A stretch of 42,895 nt of DNA from an uncultured Treponema sp. (GTDB lineage: Bacteria; Spirochaetota; Spirochaetia; Treponematales; Treponemataceae), in NCBI GenBank assembly GCA_910584475.1, contig CAJUBD010000019.1:1-42895 (forward strand). Direction: 5' to 3'. The notes beneath the pieces are model-generated. The model was not told the origin of the DNA. It made no database searches and saw only the letters and a program-made list of their open reading frames with translations. Below, one piece after another: positions 9,517-16,350 of the stretch; position 1 is the first letter of the stretch; each line of letters opens with the position of its first letter. The translations under genes and the position numbers were made by a program.

Positions 9517-10632
9517 TTATTCATGGACCAAATTGTGCGCCGCGATGTCGACAAAGTATTTTAAAATCGACGAAACTTCTTCGCGAGTTTTTTTGTCGAT
9601 TTTTCCCATCGCCTTTAAAATCGCCATCGCGTTTTTGAACCAATTTTTTTCAAGTTCGCTGTTCGTGCGCGCGCCGGAAGCGGAAATCGCTGTGAACAAA
9701 GTTTCCACGAAAAGCTCGCGCTGCTCGTTCGAAAGTTCTTCCACCCATTCATTGAAAGTCTTGTAAAAAATTTCGCTCGCCTTGTCAAAATCGTCTATCG
9801 TTTCAAATTTGCCTGCCGCGATATGCCACGAAAACGGCTCATGTTGCATTATGCCGAAAGCCTCGCTTTCCACGACTTGATATTCACCTGAATGGCGGAA
9901 GAGACGCCCGACAATCGAAAATTTCGGAAAGAACGAACGAATCGCGCCAACGAGCGAAAGCATTTCCTTAGATTGAATCATGCTTTCAGAAAATCCAGGT
10001 CCGTCAAAATTGTAGACGCGTTCGATGCGCCTTTTGAATTTCGCCTCGCAAAACGCAGCCGAATAAATCGCGAGATTTCCGCCTTTGGAATGTCCGCCGA
10101 CAAAAATTTTCGAGGAAGTATTTTTCGCCACGAAGGAAAGATATTCGAGCGCGTCGCGTTGAGCCGGAACAATTTTTGAAGCCAAATTTAAATCTTCTTT
10201 CCAGCCGACAATCGTATCGTCAGTGCCTCGAAAAGCCACGAACGGATTTTTGCTTGAAGCGGATTTGAAAAAAGTCATCGCGCAAAACTGCTCTTCGTTT
10301 TCCAAGTCAATTTTGTTGACAAACGCCGCCGCCTCCACATTTTTAAAACGTGCGCTCTTCGCGCAAATTTCCAAAAGCTGCACTGTGAGTTCGGAAATCA
10401 TCGCACCCAAATCGCAGCGTTCTTTGAAATCCGGCGCGGCGGAAAATTTATCCCAAAGTTCGCCCAGCGCGAGCCTTTCTTTTTTATCCAAACTTTCCGA
10501 AATAAGTCCGTCGAAATTCAAATATGAAAGTTGGCACAAAACAAGCGCGTCCACTTCGCAAAACCCGCTTTGCTCAAAAGTAATGTCGCCGCGCCAAAAC
10601 AAATAGTCGAGCAAATTTCCTGAAGCTTTCAA
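9517..10632 (-). CDS. DUF2974 (Mbeg1-like) alpha/beta hydrolase
   Basis: The family is recognised from LDYLFWRGDITF near the N-terminus, the central FVAFRGTDDTIVGWKEDL block, and the nucleophile elbow GGHSKGGNLAIY (GxSxGG). Members are putative intracellular lipases or esterases; no substrate is known. The frame is open further upstream to 10746, but I place the start at a TTG at 10632, with GAGGAG ten bases before it; this also begins the conserved part (KASGNLLDYLFW). That makes about 371 residues. No signal peptide or membrane segment is seen. The upstream sequence is repeat material, so the longer frame is probably spurious. Confidence 0.85.
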   Translation of the reverse strand: MKASGNLLDYLFWRGDITFEQSGFCEVDALVLCQLSYLNFDGLISESLDKKERLALGELWDKFSAAPDFKERCDLGAMISELTVQLLEICAKSARFKNVEAAAFVNKIDLENEEQFCAMTFFKSASSKNPFVAFRGTDDTIVGWKEDLNLASKIVPAQRDALEYLSFVAKNTSSKIFVGGHSKGGNLAIYSAAFCEAKFKRRIERVYNFDGPGFSESMIQSKEMLSLVGAIRSFFPKFSIVGRLFRHSGEYQVVESEAFGIMQHEPFSWHIAAGKFETIDDFDKASEIFYKTFNEWVEELSNEQRELFVETLFTAISASGARTNSELEKNWFKNAMAILKAMGKIDKKTREEVSSILKYFVDIAAHNLVHE

Positions 10633-10664
10633 ATCAAATACACTCCTCAAAATCAACAGCCTCG

Positions 10665-11055
10665 ACACAAGCGTCGTGATGTGTTGTCCCATAAGGTATC
10701 GCAGTCGGGTTGTGTTCTCTTTATTACTAGGCAAGCGTCGGGGCATGTCCCCTCCGCACGAATCAAGCGTCCGTGGAAACTGACGCTTCCTGCGGCGCTC
10801 AATTCGTCCTCGCGAGCAGAAAAATATAATAAGCGAGCTTTAGCAGAAAATCCGAAGTTAAAATTGTCGGCGACATTTCCGATGAAAATTTTAAACGCGC
10901 CTTATTTTTAACAGTTAAAAAGGCATCAACTTTCGAACTGTTAAAAACAGTTATTTCGCAACGAAGTGAGAAGCAACGGTGAATAGGCGAGTTTCATCGC
11001 GAAGTTGCATTCTCAGCAATTCTCAAATCTGAAGATCCGCTAATTGCTGAAAAAT
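10665..11055. repeat. Degraded, mixed-orientation four-hairpin units
   Basis: This gap between argG and the DUF2974 gene is almost entirely decayed repeat. Around 10770-10805 an hp4 with outer arms GAATCAAGCG/CGCTCAATTC keeps the GGAAACTGACG core on the plus strand. 10830-10906 looks like minus-oriented hp2 plus hp1 (AAGTTAAAATTGTCGGCG...). 10909-10955 is hp4 (TTTTTAACAGT...ACTGTTAAAAA), followed by an hp3 remnant. Near 11010-11055 is a plus-oriented hp4 (CAGCAATTCTC...GCTAATTGCTG). Parts of at least two units in opposite orientations seem to have been joined here. No gene is seen. Confidence 0.6.
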
Positions 11056-11061
11056 AAGGCG

Positions 11062-12327
11062 TTATTCTGTCGGGCGCGTCTTGAAGCTTTTGCTTTCTTT
11101 GATTGCCTGACCTTCGCCCACTTCCTGTTCCATCATCGCGCGCACTTTCAGCGGCAAGCCGAAAAGCGTGATGAAGCCTTGCGCGTCCTTGTGGTCGTAC
11201 AAGTCGCCAGTTTTGAAACTGGCGATGCTTTCGTTGTAGAGGCTGTACTTTGACGAAGAACCCGCGCCGCGAATTTGACCTTTGTACAGGAAGACTTTCG
11301 CCCAGCCGGTTACAGTTTCCTGCGTCTTGTCAACGAACGCCATCAGCGAATCGAAAAGCGTCGTGAACCATTTTCCATCGTAAATCAATTCCGCCACTTT
11401 GATCGCCACTTCCTGCTTGTAATGGTAAGTGTCGCGGTCTAGACAAATGTGATCCATCATCCTGTGCGCGAAATACAAAATCGCTCCACCAGGAGTTTCG
11501 TACACGCCACGGCTTTTCATTCCGACGCATCGGTTTTCGCAAATGTCCACGAGTCCGATTCCGTTGCGCCCGCCGATTTTGTTCAATTCCGTAAGAAGCT
11601 CGAGTGCGTCCATTTTCTTGCCGTTGAGCGCGACAGGAATTCCTTTGACAAAATCAATTTGAACATATTCGCCGTTTTCAGGCGCGTCTTCGGGAACTGT
11701 CGTGTTCTGCAGCATGTGGCGATAGTTCGGCTCGTTTTCCACTTTTTCCAACTCCAAGCCTTCGTGGGAAAGATGCCAAATGTTTTCGTCTCGGCTGTAC
11801 GACTGATCTTTTTTCGCCGGAACTTCAAGTCCGCGTTTTTCCAAATATTCGATTTCCGCCTCGCGAGAATCGAGCGTCCATTTCGCGTCGCGCCACGCGG
11901 CAATCACTTTTATGTCAGGAGCGAAAGCCTTGATCGCCAGCTCGAAGCGAACTTGATCGTTGCCCTTTCCAGTCGCTCCGTGGCAAATCGCTACGGCGTT
12001 TTCCTGCCTCGCGTATTCCACCAAAATTTTTCCGATGAGCGGACGCGCCGTGGAAGTGCCGAGCAAATATTCGTCCTCATAAATTGCGTTCGCCTTGAGC
12101 GCGGGCCAACAATATTCTTCGATATATTCTTTTCGCGCATCGACGACATAGCAAGCCGACGCTCCGGTTTTCAGCGCGCGCGATTTTATCGCCTCCCAAT
12201 CATCGCCCTGCCCTACATCAATGCAAATGGCGATTACGTCGTAGTCGTAGTTTTCCTTGAGCCACGGAATGATGACGGTAGTGTCAAGTCCGCCCGAATA
12301 AGCCAAAATTACTTTTTCTTTTGCCAT
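11062..12327 (-). CDS. argG: Argininosuccinate synthase
   Basis: ArgG condenses citrulline and aspartate with ATP in the penultimate step of arginine synthesis. The 421-residue protein starts MAKEKVILAYSGGLDTT, with the SGGLDT PP-loop at about 11-16, and contains GTSTARPLIGK, CHGATGKGNDQVRFE and PGGAILYFAHR-type segments typical of the family. Length and motifs are complete. The ATG at 12327 has AGGAGA five bases upstream. argH and other arg genes are not in the window. Regulation is visible: a strong promoter at 12563-12591 with an ARG-box-like palindrome directly downstream of the -10, and a complete four-hairpin unit filling most of the ~230-base leader. Confidence 0.98.
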   Translation of the reverse strand: MAKEKVILAYSGGLDTTVIIPWLKENYDYDVIAICIDVGQGDDWEAIKSRALKTGASACYVVDARKEYIEEYCWPALKANAIYEDEYLLGTSTARPLIGKILVEYARQENAVAICHGATGKGNDQVRFELAIKAFAPDIKVIAAWRDAKWTLDSREAEIEYLEKRGLEVPAKKDQSYSRDENIWHLSHEGLELEKVENEPNYRHMLQNTTVPEDAPENGEYVQIDFVKGIPVALNGKKMDALELLTELNKIGGRNGIGLVDICENRCVGMKSRGVYETPGGAILYFAHRMMDHICLDRDTYHYKQEVAIKVAELIYDGKWFTTLFDSLMAFVDKTQETVTGWAKVFLYKGQIRGAGSSSKYSLYNESIASFKTGDLYDHKDAQGFITLFGLPLKVRAMMEQEVGEGQAIKESKSFKTRPTE

Positions 12328-12333
12328 GATATT

Positions 12334-12505
12334 CTCCTATGACATTTCATTTGCGGAATTTCAATTCTGTGAATGAAATGTCAGCGTGCGCGTTAAGCAA
12401 GTTGTCGCAACGCGCACAAATAAAATATGCAAGTTCGAGCGAAAGCGCGAACTTGTCAATCAAAAATGGCTACGCCATTTCAGCGGCCATTTTTGATTAT
12501 CTCCT
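12334..12505 (-). repeat. Complete four-hairpin unit in the argG leader
   Basis: Reading toward argG: SD AGGAG (12505-12501); hp1 AATCAAAAATGGC.../GCCATTTTTGATT (12498-12458); hp2 CAAGTTCG...CGAACTTG (12455-12430); linker CATAT; hp3 GTGCGCG...CGCGCAC with GACAACTTGCTTA in the loop (12417-12386); hp4 GACATTTCATT...AATGAAATGTC (12382-12341); then the argG SD AGGAG (12338-12334). The flanks TTAGGAGATAATC and ATAGGAGAATATC are near-identical. Confidence 0.9.
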
Positions 12506-12541
12506 AATATAAAAAGCCGCGAGCGAAATTATAATTTTCGC

Positions 12542-12561
12542 TTTTGCATATTTATGCAAAA
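12542..12561. promoter_or_regulatory. ARG-box-like operator
   Basis: The perfect palindrome TTTTGCATATTTATGCAAAA contains TGCAT-4-ATGCA, matching the half-sites of ArgR/AhrC ARG boxes (TGNAT...ATNCA). It begins one base after the argG -10 and covers the predicted transcription start, an ideal place for repression by an arginine-sensing ArgR. No argR gene is in the window. Confidence 0.6.
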
Positions 12562-12562
12562 T

Positions 12563-12591
12563 ATTGTATAGATATGCGAGAAAATTGTCAA
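12563..12591 (-). promoter_or_regulatory. argG promoter
   Basis: TTGACA (12591-12586), a 17-base spacer and TACAAT (12568-12563) on the minus strand: near-consensus sigma70-type. It is about 235 bases upstream of the argG start. Confidence 0.75.
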
Positions 12592-12714
12592 GAGATAATC
12601 TATGTTTAGAGCGATTTTTCCTTGGCAACGAAAAATGCGTGAGGGCATTCTTTTATAATTCGCGAAAAATGAGAAAAAATTTTCTTTCCAAATCGGTCTA
12701 ATTCGTCCGCTAAA

Positions 12715-12838
12715 TTTTCAACAGTGAGCAAATTATAAAATTCGGAAACTGTTGAAAACGCGATTTTGCAGCGAATCGAAAAATCGTTAGCAAGCAAAAG
12801 GCTTGCGATTAAATAAGCGAGTTTTCAAAGAAAACTCG
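12715..12838 (-). repeat. Four-hairpin unit lacking most of hp1, 3' of the acyl-CoA synthetase
   Basis: Plus-strand order: hp4 TTTTCAACAGT...ACTGTTGAAAA (12715-12758), hp3 CGATTTTGC...AAAATCG (12759-12786), extra hairpin GCAAGC...GCTTGC (12790-12806), linker, hp2 CGAGTTTTC...GAAAACTCG (12818-12838). Only AAATTAAAATT remains of hp1, merging with the stop region of the synthetase gene. Between 12592 and 12714 I see no gene. Confidence 0.75.
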
Positions 12839-12841
12839 AAA

Positions 12842-14536
12842 TTAAAATTCCTGCTTGACATTTTCCACATCAAGCCCTTTGTCCTTTTCGCGGATTTCCA
12901 CGCGACGGATTTTTCCGCTGATTGTCTTTGGAAGTTCCTCGACAAATTCTATTACGCGCGGGCATTTATACAACGCGGTCTCGTGCTTTACGAAATCGAA
13001 CAGTTCCACTTCCAGCTCATGGCTCGCGGCGTAGCCAGGCGAAAGCACAATCGTGGCCTTGACCGCCTGCCCGCGCTTTTCATCCGGGATTCCCGTGACG
13101 GCACATTCCATTACGGCGGGATGTTGCTGCAAAACTGACTCCACTTCAAACGGACTTATTCTGTAGCCAGAAGATTTTATGATGTCGTCTTTGCGACCCA
13201 CAAACCAGACATAGCCGTCCTTGTCCATATAAACTGTGTCGCCCGTGTGATACACGCCCATGTCGAATGCGTTCGCGGTGAGAACGACATCGTGGTAATA
13301 GCCCGAAAGCAAGCCAAATGGATGACCGTCTTTCAAGTGAATTACAAGTTCGCCGACTTCGCCCGCTGGAACCGGCTTTCCGCTCGCGTTCACGACTTCT
13401 ACATCATAAACTGGAGAAGGTCGTCCCATCGAGCCAGGGCGCACAACCGCGTCCATAAAATTTCCGCAAATGATTGTCGATTCTGTTTGTCCGTAGCCTT
13501 CGTAAATTTTCTTTCCCGTTTGCTCGATGAACTTGTTGTAAACTTCGCCGTTCAAAGCCTCGCCCGCCGTGGAAAATCTTACCACACATCCGATGTCATA
13601 TTTGGACAGATCCTGCCGAATCAAATATCTGTAAACGGTGGGCGGCGCGCAGAACGTCGTGATTCCATATTGCGAAATCTTTTGAAGCATCTTGTCCGGC
13701 TTGAAGCTGTTCATATCGTAAACGAAAATCGCGGTACCGCAAATCCATTGCCCGTAAAGTTTGCCCCATGTGGATTTCGCCCAGCCGGTTTCAGCCACCG
13801 TGAGATGCAAGCCGTTGTCGACGACGCAGTGCCAATATTTCGCAGTGATGATGTGCCCGATTGGATAAAGGAAATTGTGCAAGACCATTTTCGGATAGCC
13901 TGAAGTGCCCGAAGTAAAATAAAGCAGCATCGGATCTTCGTTTTGGGTCGCGGCTTCTCCGACAGGACGCGGAAATTCCGCCGCGCATTTTTCTACTTCG
14001 GCATGGAAATCGATCCAGCCTTCTCGCGGCGCGCCGACAGTCACAAGTTTTTTTACCGTCGGCGAATTTGGAAGAGCCTTTTCAATTTCACCTTGAACCG
14101 CAGGATTGTCATAGGAAATTATCATCTTGATTTGAGCGGCGTTCGTGCGATATTCGATGTCCTTTTGCAAAAGCTGGTCGGTGGCAGGAACGGCGATCGC
14201 ACCGATTCGGCACAAAGCCATCATCGCCCACCACCATTCGTAGCGACGGCGCAAAATCAACATAACCGCGTCTCCTTTTTTTATTCCTTGCGAAGCCAAA
14301 AAATACGCGGTGCGCTTTGAGTCCGCCGAAATGTCCTCAAAAGTCCAAGAATGCTCTTCGCCGTTGTCGTCGCACCAGACAAGAGCGCGCTTTCCCGGTT
14401 CGGTAATCGTGTAGCGGTCTACGATGTCGTAGGCAAAATTGAAATTGCGCGGAGCGCGCAAGCGACAATGCGCCTTCAAATCTTCATAAGAATTGAATTC
14501 CCTGTCTTCAACTAAAAAATCTTGATAAAGAGCCAT
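12842..14536 (-). CDS. AMP-forming acyl-CoA synthetase
   Basis: The 564-residue protein is an ANL-superfamily acid:CoA ligase, which activates a carboxylic acid through an acyl-AMP to acyl-CoA. Visible motifs are YFTSGTSGYPKMV (P-loop, near 208-220), GYGQTES (near 345), YHTGD (near 431), GRKDDIIKSSGYRISPFEVE (hinge) and PKTISGKIRR with the catalytic lysine near the C-terminus. WWWAMMALCRIGAIAVPAT and TGWAKS fit the medium-chain or benzoate-type (ACSM-like) subgroup rather than acetyl-CoA synthetase. The exact acid is unknown. The ATG at 14536 has GAGGA six bases upstream. It is transcribed alone, divergent from the desulfoferrodoxin gene. Confidence 0.9.
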   Translation of the reverse strand: MALYQDFLVEDREFNSYEDLKAHCRLRAPRNFNFAYDIVDRYTITEPGKRALVWCDDNGEEHSWTFEDISADSKRTAYFLASQGIKKGDAVMLILRRRYEWWWAMMALCRIGAIAVPATDQLLQKDIEYRTNAAQIKMIISYDNPAVQGEIEKALPNSPTVKKLVTVGAPREGWIDFHAEVEKCAAEFPRPVGEAATQNEDPMLLYFTSGTSGYPKMVLHNFLYPIGHIITAKYWHCVVDNGLHLTVAETGWAKSTWGKLYGQWICGTAIFVYDMNSFKPDKMLQKISQYGITTFCAPPTVYRYLIRQDLSKYDIGCVVRFSTAGEALNGEVYNKFIEQTGKKIYEGYGQTESTIICGNFMDAVVRPGSMGRPSPVYDVEVVNASGKPVPAGEVGELVIHLKDGHPFGLLSGYYHDVVLTANAFDMGVYHTGDTVYMDKDGYVWFVGRKDDIIKSSGYRISPFEVESVLQQHPAVMECAVTGIPDEKRGQAVKATIVLSPGYAASHELEVELFDFVKHETALYKCPRVIEFVEELPKTISGKIRRVEIREKDKGLDVENVKQEF

Positions 14537-14565
14537 TTTATCCTCGCTTATTTATCTTTTGCTTT

Positions 14566-14594
14566 ATGGTACAAATTAGACAAAAAAAATTCAA
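14566..14594 (-). promoter_or_regulatory. Candidate acyl-CoA synthetase promoter
   Basis: Minus strand TTGAAT (14594-14589), 17-base spacer, TACCAT (14571-14566). The predicted start lies about 25 bases before the ATG at 14536, leaving a short leader with its own GAGGA and no hairpin unit. Confidence 0.45.
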
Positions 14595-14709
14595 GTTTGT
14601 TGCAAAAACTCGCTATTCATATTGCCGTTTCCGCTTGGAACATCGCGCTACGCGCTCGTCGCGAATCATTCCATTGCAGAAAGATTTTTTTCAAATTTTT
14701 TTAAAATCA

Positions 14710-14738
14710 TTGCCTTTGCCAAATAAATTTTTTATCTT
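14710..14738 (+). promoter_or_regulatory. Candidate dfx promoter
   Basis: TTGCCT (14710-14715), 17-base spacer, TATCTT (14733-14738). The predicted start near 14745 falls at an AAGG tract that begins the hairpin leader. Confidence 0.45.
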
Positions 14739-14767
14739 AAAAGTAAGGCACAGCTGAAAATATGCAC

Positions 14768-14995
14768 TTAAAATTAGCGACTGATTTTAGTCGCCGATTT
14801 TAACTACGGTTTGCGTTGCAAACTGTTTCATCAATTGTCGTTTCTCATTCCATTGCGAAACGACTTTTTCAGCAATTCTCGAATCTGAAGATTCGCTCGT
14901 TGCTGAAAGCAAAAGGAGGTTTAAAATTGACGCTGAAATGGCGCGTCAATTTTAACTTCGAGTTTGCGTCGCAAACTCGCTTATTTATAAGGAGG
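14768..14995 (+). repeat. One and a half four-hairpin units in the dfx leader
   Basis: First unit: hp1 TTAAAATTAGCGAC...(14768-14802), hp2 GGTTTGC/GCAAACT (about 14807-14825), linker, hp3 CGTTTCTC...GCGAAACG (14839-14862), hp4 TTCAGCAA...TTGCTGAA with core CTCGAATCTGA (14868-14907). Then SD AGGAGG (14914-14919), hp1 TTTAAAATTGACG/CGTCAATTTTAA with core CTGAAATGGCG (14920-14955), hp2 CGAGTTTGC/GCAAACTCG (14959-14979), and the gene's SD AAGGAGG (14989-14995). The second unit has no hp3 or hp4. Confidence 0.88.
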
Positions 14996-15002
14996 TTTTT
15001 TT

Positions 15003-15371
15003 ATGAAATTCTACATTTGCAAACAGTGTGGAAATTTGGTCATGATGCTCAAGGATTCAGGCATGGTTCCGAGTTGTTGCGGCGAGACAATGACGGAGTT
15101 GATTCCCGGAACTACCGATGCGGCCACAGAAAAGCATGTTCCAGTTTTTGAGGTGAATGGAAATTTGATCAAAGTCAAAGTCGGCTCTGTAGAACACCCG
15201 ATGGCGGCGGAGCACTACATTCAGTGGATTGCAATTGAAACGACGAACGGTTGCCAAGTAAAGCATCTCAAGCCCGGAGAAAAGCCGGAAGCGGAATTCC
15301 TTTTGGCGCAAGGCGAAAGTCTCGTGGCGACCTACGAATATTGCAACCTTCACGGGCTGTGGAAAGCATAA
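15003..15371 (+). CDS. dfx: Desulfoferrodoxin (superoxide reductase)
   Basis: Superoxide reductase turns superoxide into hydrogen peroxide without releasing oxygen, a typical defence of anaerobes. The 122-residue protein is a complete two-iron form. The desulforedoxin-like centre I is CKQCG (C6, C9) with SCCG (C25, C26). The catalytic centre II ligands are EKHVP (with Glu and His), HPMAAEHYI and CNLHGLW near the C-terminus. The ATG has AAGGAGG seven bases upstream and a long hairpin leader. A strong terminator follows, so it is monocistronic. Confidence 0.97.
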   Translation: MKFYICKQCGNLVMMLKDSGMVPSCCGETMTELIPGTTDAATEKHVPVFEVNGNLIKVKVGSVEHPMAAEHYIQWIAIETTNGCQVKHLKPGEKPEAEFLLAQGESLVATYEYCNLHGLWKA

Positions 15372-15398
15372 GTTTTCCTTGCCGTAAGGATTGCAAGA

Positions 15399-15434
15399 AG
15401 AGCCTGCCGTCATTTTGAAGCCAGGCTCTTTTTT
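15399..15434 (+). terminator. Rho-independent terminator of dfx
   Basis: AGAGCCTG (15399-15406) pairs with CAGGCTCT (15422-15429) and is followed by a T-run. It lies 28 bases after the dfx stop and also faces the convergent PG0541-like gene. Confidence 0.85.
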
Positions 15435-15439
15435 GTCGC

Positions 15440-15769
15440 CTACTTTATCTTTGCCTTGGAAACAAAACATGCTATTCCTTCGACAGGATATTTTTTTCGA
15501 AGCGTCTTAACGAAGCCGATGATTTTTTCCGCCTCGGTTTTTTTGCAATAGACGATTATCATTTCGTTCAGCTGCGGCCAAATCGCATCGCCAAATTTTG
15601 GGTTGCTAAAGCCCGCGCCAGTAACGGCAGAAATTTTGCTGTAGTGTCCGCCAATTTTCTGCTTTTTAAAGCCCTCGAAAATGTCTTCTTCCACCGCCTG
15701 AGAAAAAATTATTTCCACACGGCGCATCGCGTCTGTCGCTTCCTTTTTCTTTTCTTTTTCTTCGCTCAT
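15440..15769 (-). CDS. PG0541 family transporter-associated protein
   Basis: This 109-residue protein has no signal peptide or membrane segment and resembles the small PII-like proteins (PG0541 type) encoded beside RND/TolC efflux genes in Bacteroidota and spirochaetes. The core is RVEIIFSQAVEEDIFEGF near 17-34, with a central GAGFSNPKFGDAIWPQLNEM segment and a C-terminal GIACFVSKAKI strand. It probably senses a ligand or adjusts the pump; its real function is unknown. It lies downstream of the RND gene on the same strand, but three tandem hairpin units (about 480 bases) separate them. The ATG has AGGAG eight bases upstream. Confidence 0.75.
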   Translation of the reverse strand: MSEEKEKKKEATDAMRRVEIIFSQAVEEDIFEGFKKQKIGGHYSKISAVTGAGFSNPKFGDAIWPQLNEMIIVYCKKTEAEKIIGFVKTLRKKYPVEGIACFVSKAKIK

Positions 15770-15777
15770 AAAATTTT

Positions 15778-15929
15778 CTCCTTTAAAAATTAAGTCCGCA
15801 GGAAACTTCAGTTTCCGAGGAACTTAATTTCGACTGCGCAAGCAGTCAAGTACAACAAACGAGTTTGTGCAAACAAACTCGAAATTAAAGTTAGCGGCGA
15901 TATTTCAGACGCTAACTTTAAATGTCCTT
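15778..15929 (-). repeat. Four-hairpin unit alpha (array of three)
   Basis: Reading on the minus strand: AAGGAC (15929-15924); hp1 TTAAAGTTAGCG/CGCTAACTTTAA (15921-15885); hp2 CGAGTTTG...CAAACTCG (15881-15860); hp3 GACTGC/GCAGTC (15847-15832), a shortened form; hp4 AATTAAGTTCCTCGG...TGCGGACTTAATT (15829-15788); then AAAGGAG, the SD of the PG0541-like gene. Confidence 0.93.
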
Positions 15930-16085
15930 ATAAATTTTCAACATCGCAGGAAACATCAGTTTCCGAGAATGTTGAAAACGCGATTTTGCAATGAAATGAA
16001 AAATCGCAGTGTGATGAGCGAGTTTGCGACGCAAACTCGAAGTTAAAATTGACGCGCTATTTCAGCGTCAATTTTAAACCTCCCA
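15930..16085 (-). repeat. Four-hairpin unit beta (array of three)
   Basis: Minus strand: GGGAGG (16084-16079); hp1 GTTTAAAATTGACG/CGTCAATTTTAAC with core CTGAAATAGCG (16079-16042); hp2 CGAGTTTGC/GCAAACTCG (16039-16019); linker; hp3 GCGATTTTT...AAAATCGCG with the TCATTTCATTGC loop (16008-15979); hp4 TTTCAACAT...ATGTTGAAA with core CTCGGAAACTGA (15977-15936). It runs straight into unit alpha. Confidence 0.93.
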
Positions 16086-16260
16086 TAAAAAGTCAAGGGC
16101 GATTTCTAAAAATCGCGATTGGCTTTTTAGCGTGCGCGTCAAGCAACTTGTTGCGCGCGCACAAGTCAATAAGCAAGTTTGTAAAATAGCAACGCGACTT
16201 TACAAACTTGTCATGATAAAAATGCCGCGCTATTTTAGCGGCGTTTTTATCATATCTCCT
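16086..16260 (-). repeat. Four-hairpin unit gamma (array of three)
   Basis: Minus strand: AGGAGAT (16260-16254); hp1 ATGATAAAAACGCCGC/GCGGCATTTTTATCAT (16253-16213); hp2 CAAGTTTGTAAAG/CTTTTACAAACTTG, longer than usual (16210-16174); linker CTTATTGACTT; hp3 GTGCGCGCGC...GACGCGCAC with CAACAAGTTGCTT (16162-16132); hp4 AAAAAGCC...GACTTTTT (16128-16087); then GGGAGG of unit beta. Confidence 0.93.
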
Positions 16261-16269
16261 AGATTGCTC

Positions 16270-16287
16270 GCCGCCTCTTTCGGCGGC
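16270..16287 (-). terminator. GC-rich hairpin after the RND gene
   Basis: GCCGCC-6-GGCGGC lies about 65 bases beyond the RND stop. No T-run follows on the minus strand, so it may be an RNA-stabilising or weakly terminating hairpin rather than a true terminator. Confidence 0.4.
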
Positions 16288-16350
16288 TTCTTGCAAAACA
16301 GCATATTGCGGCGCGGCTGTGTTCTAAACGCGAGTCGCACCGTCTTGATT

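Noticed and set aside
14920..14955. Integron attC sites
   Set aside because: GTTTAAA...TTTAAAC ends of hp1 recall attC core sites, but the order of core sites is reversed (GTT outermost), genes between are ordinary chromosomal genes in both orientations, and no integrase is seen.
14816..15151. Plus-strand frame running from the dfx leader into dfx
   Set aside because: It reads through the hairpin unit and then the wrong frame of dfx; only its first codons after the SD tract are of interest as a possible leader peptide.
15778..16260. CRISPR array
   Set aside because: The units recur in order, but there is no constant repeat with unique spacers: the stems vary and the cores are constant. No cas genes are present.
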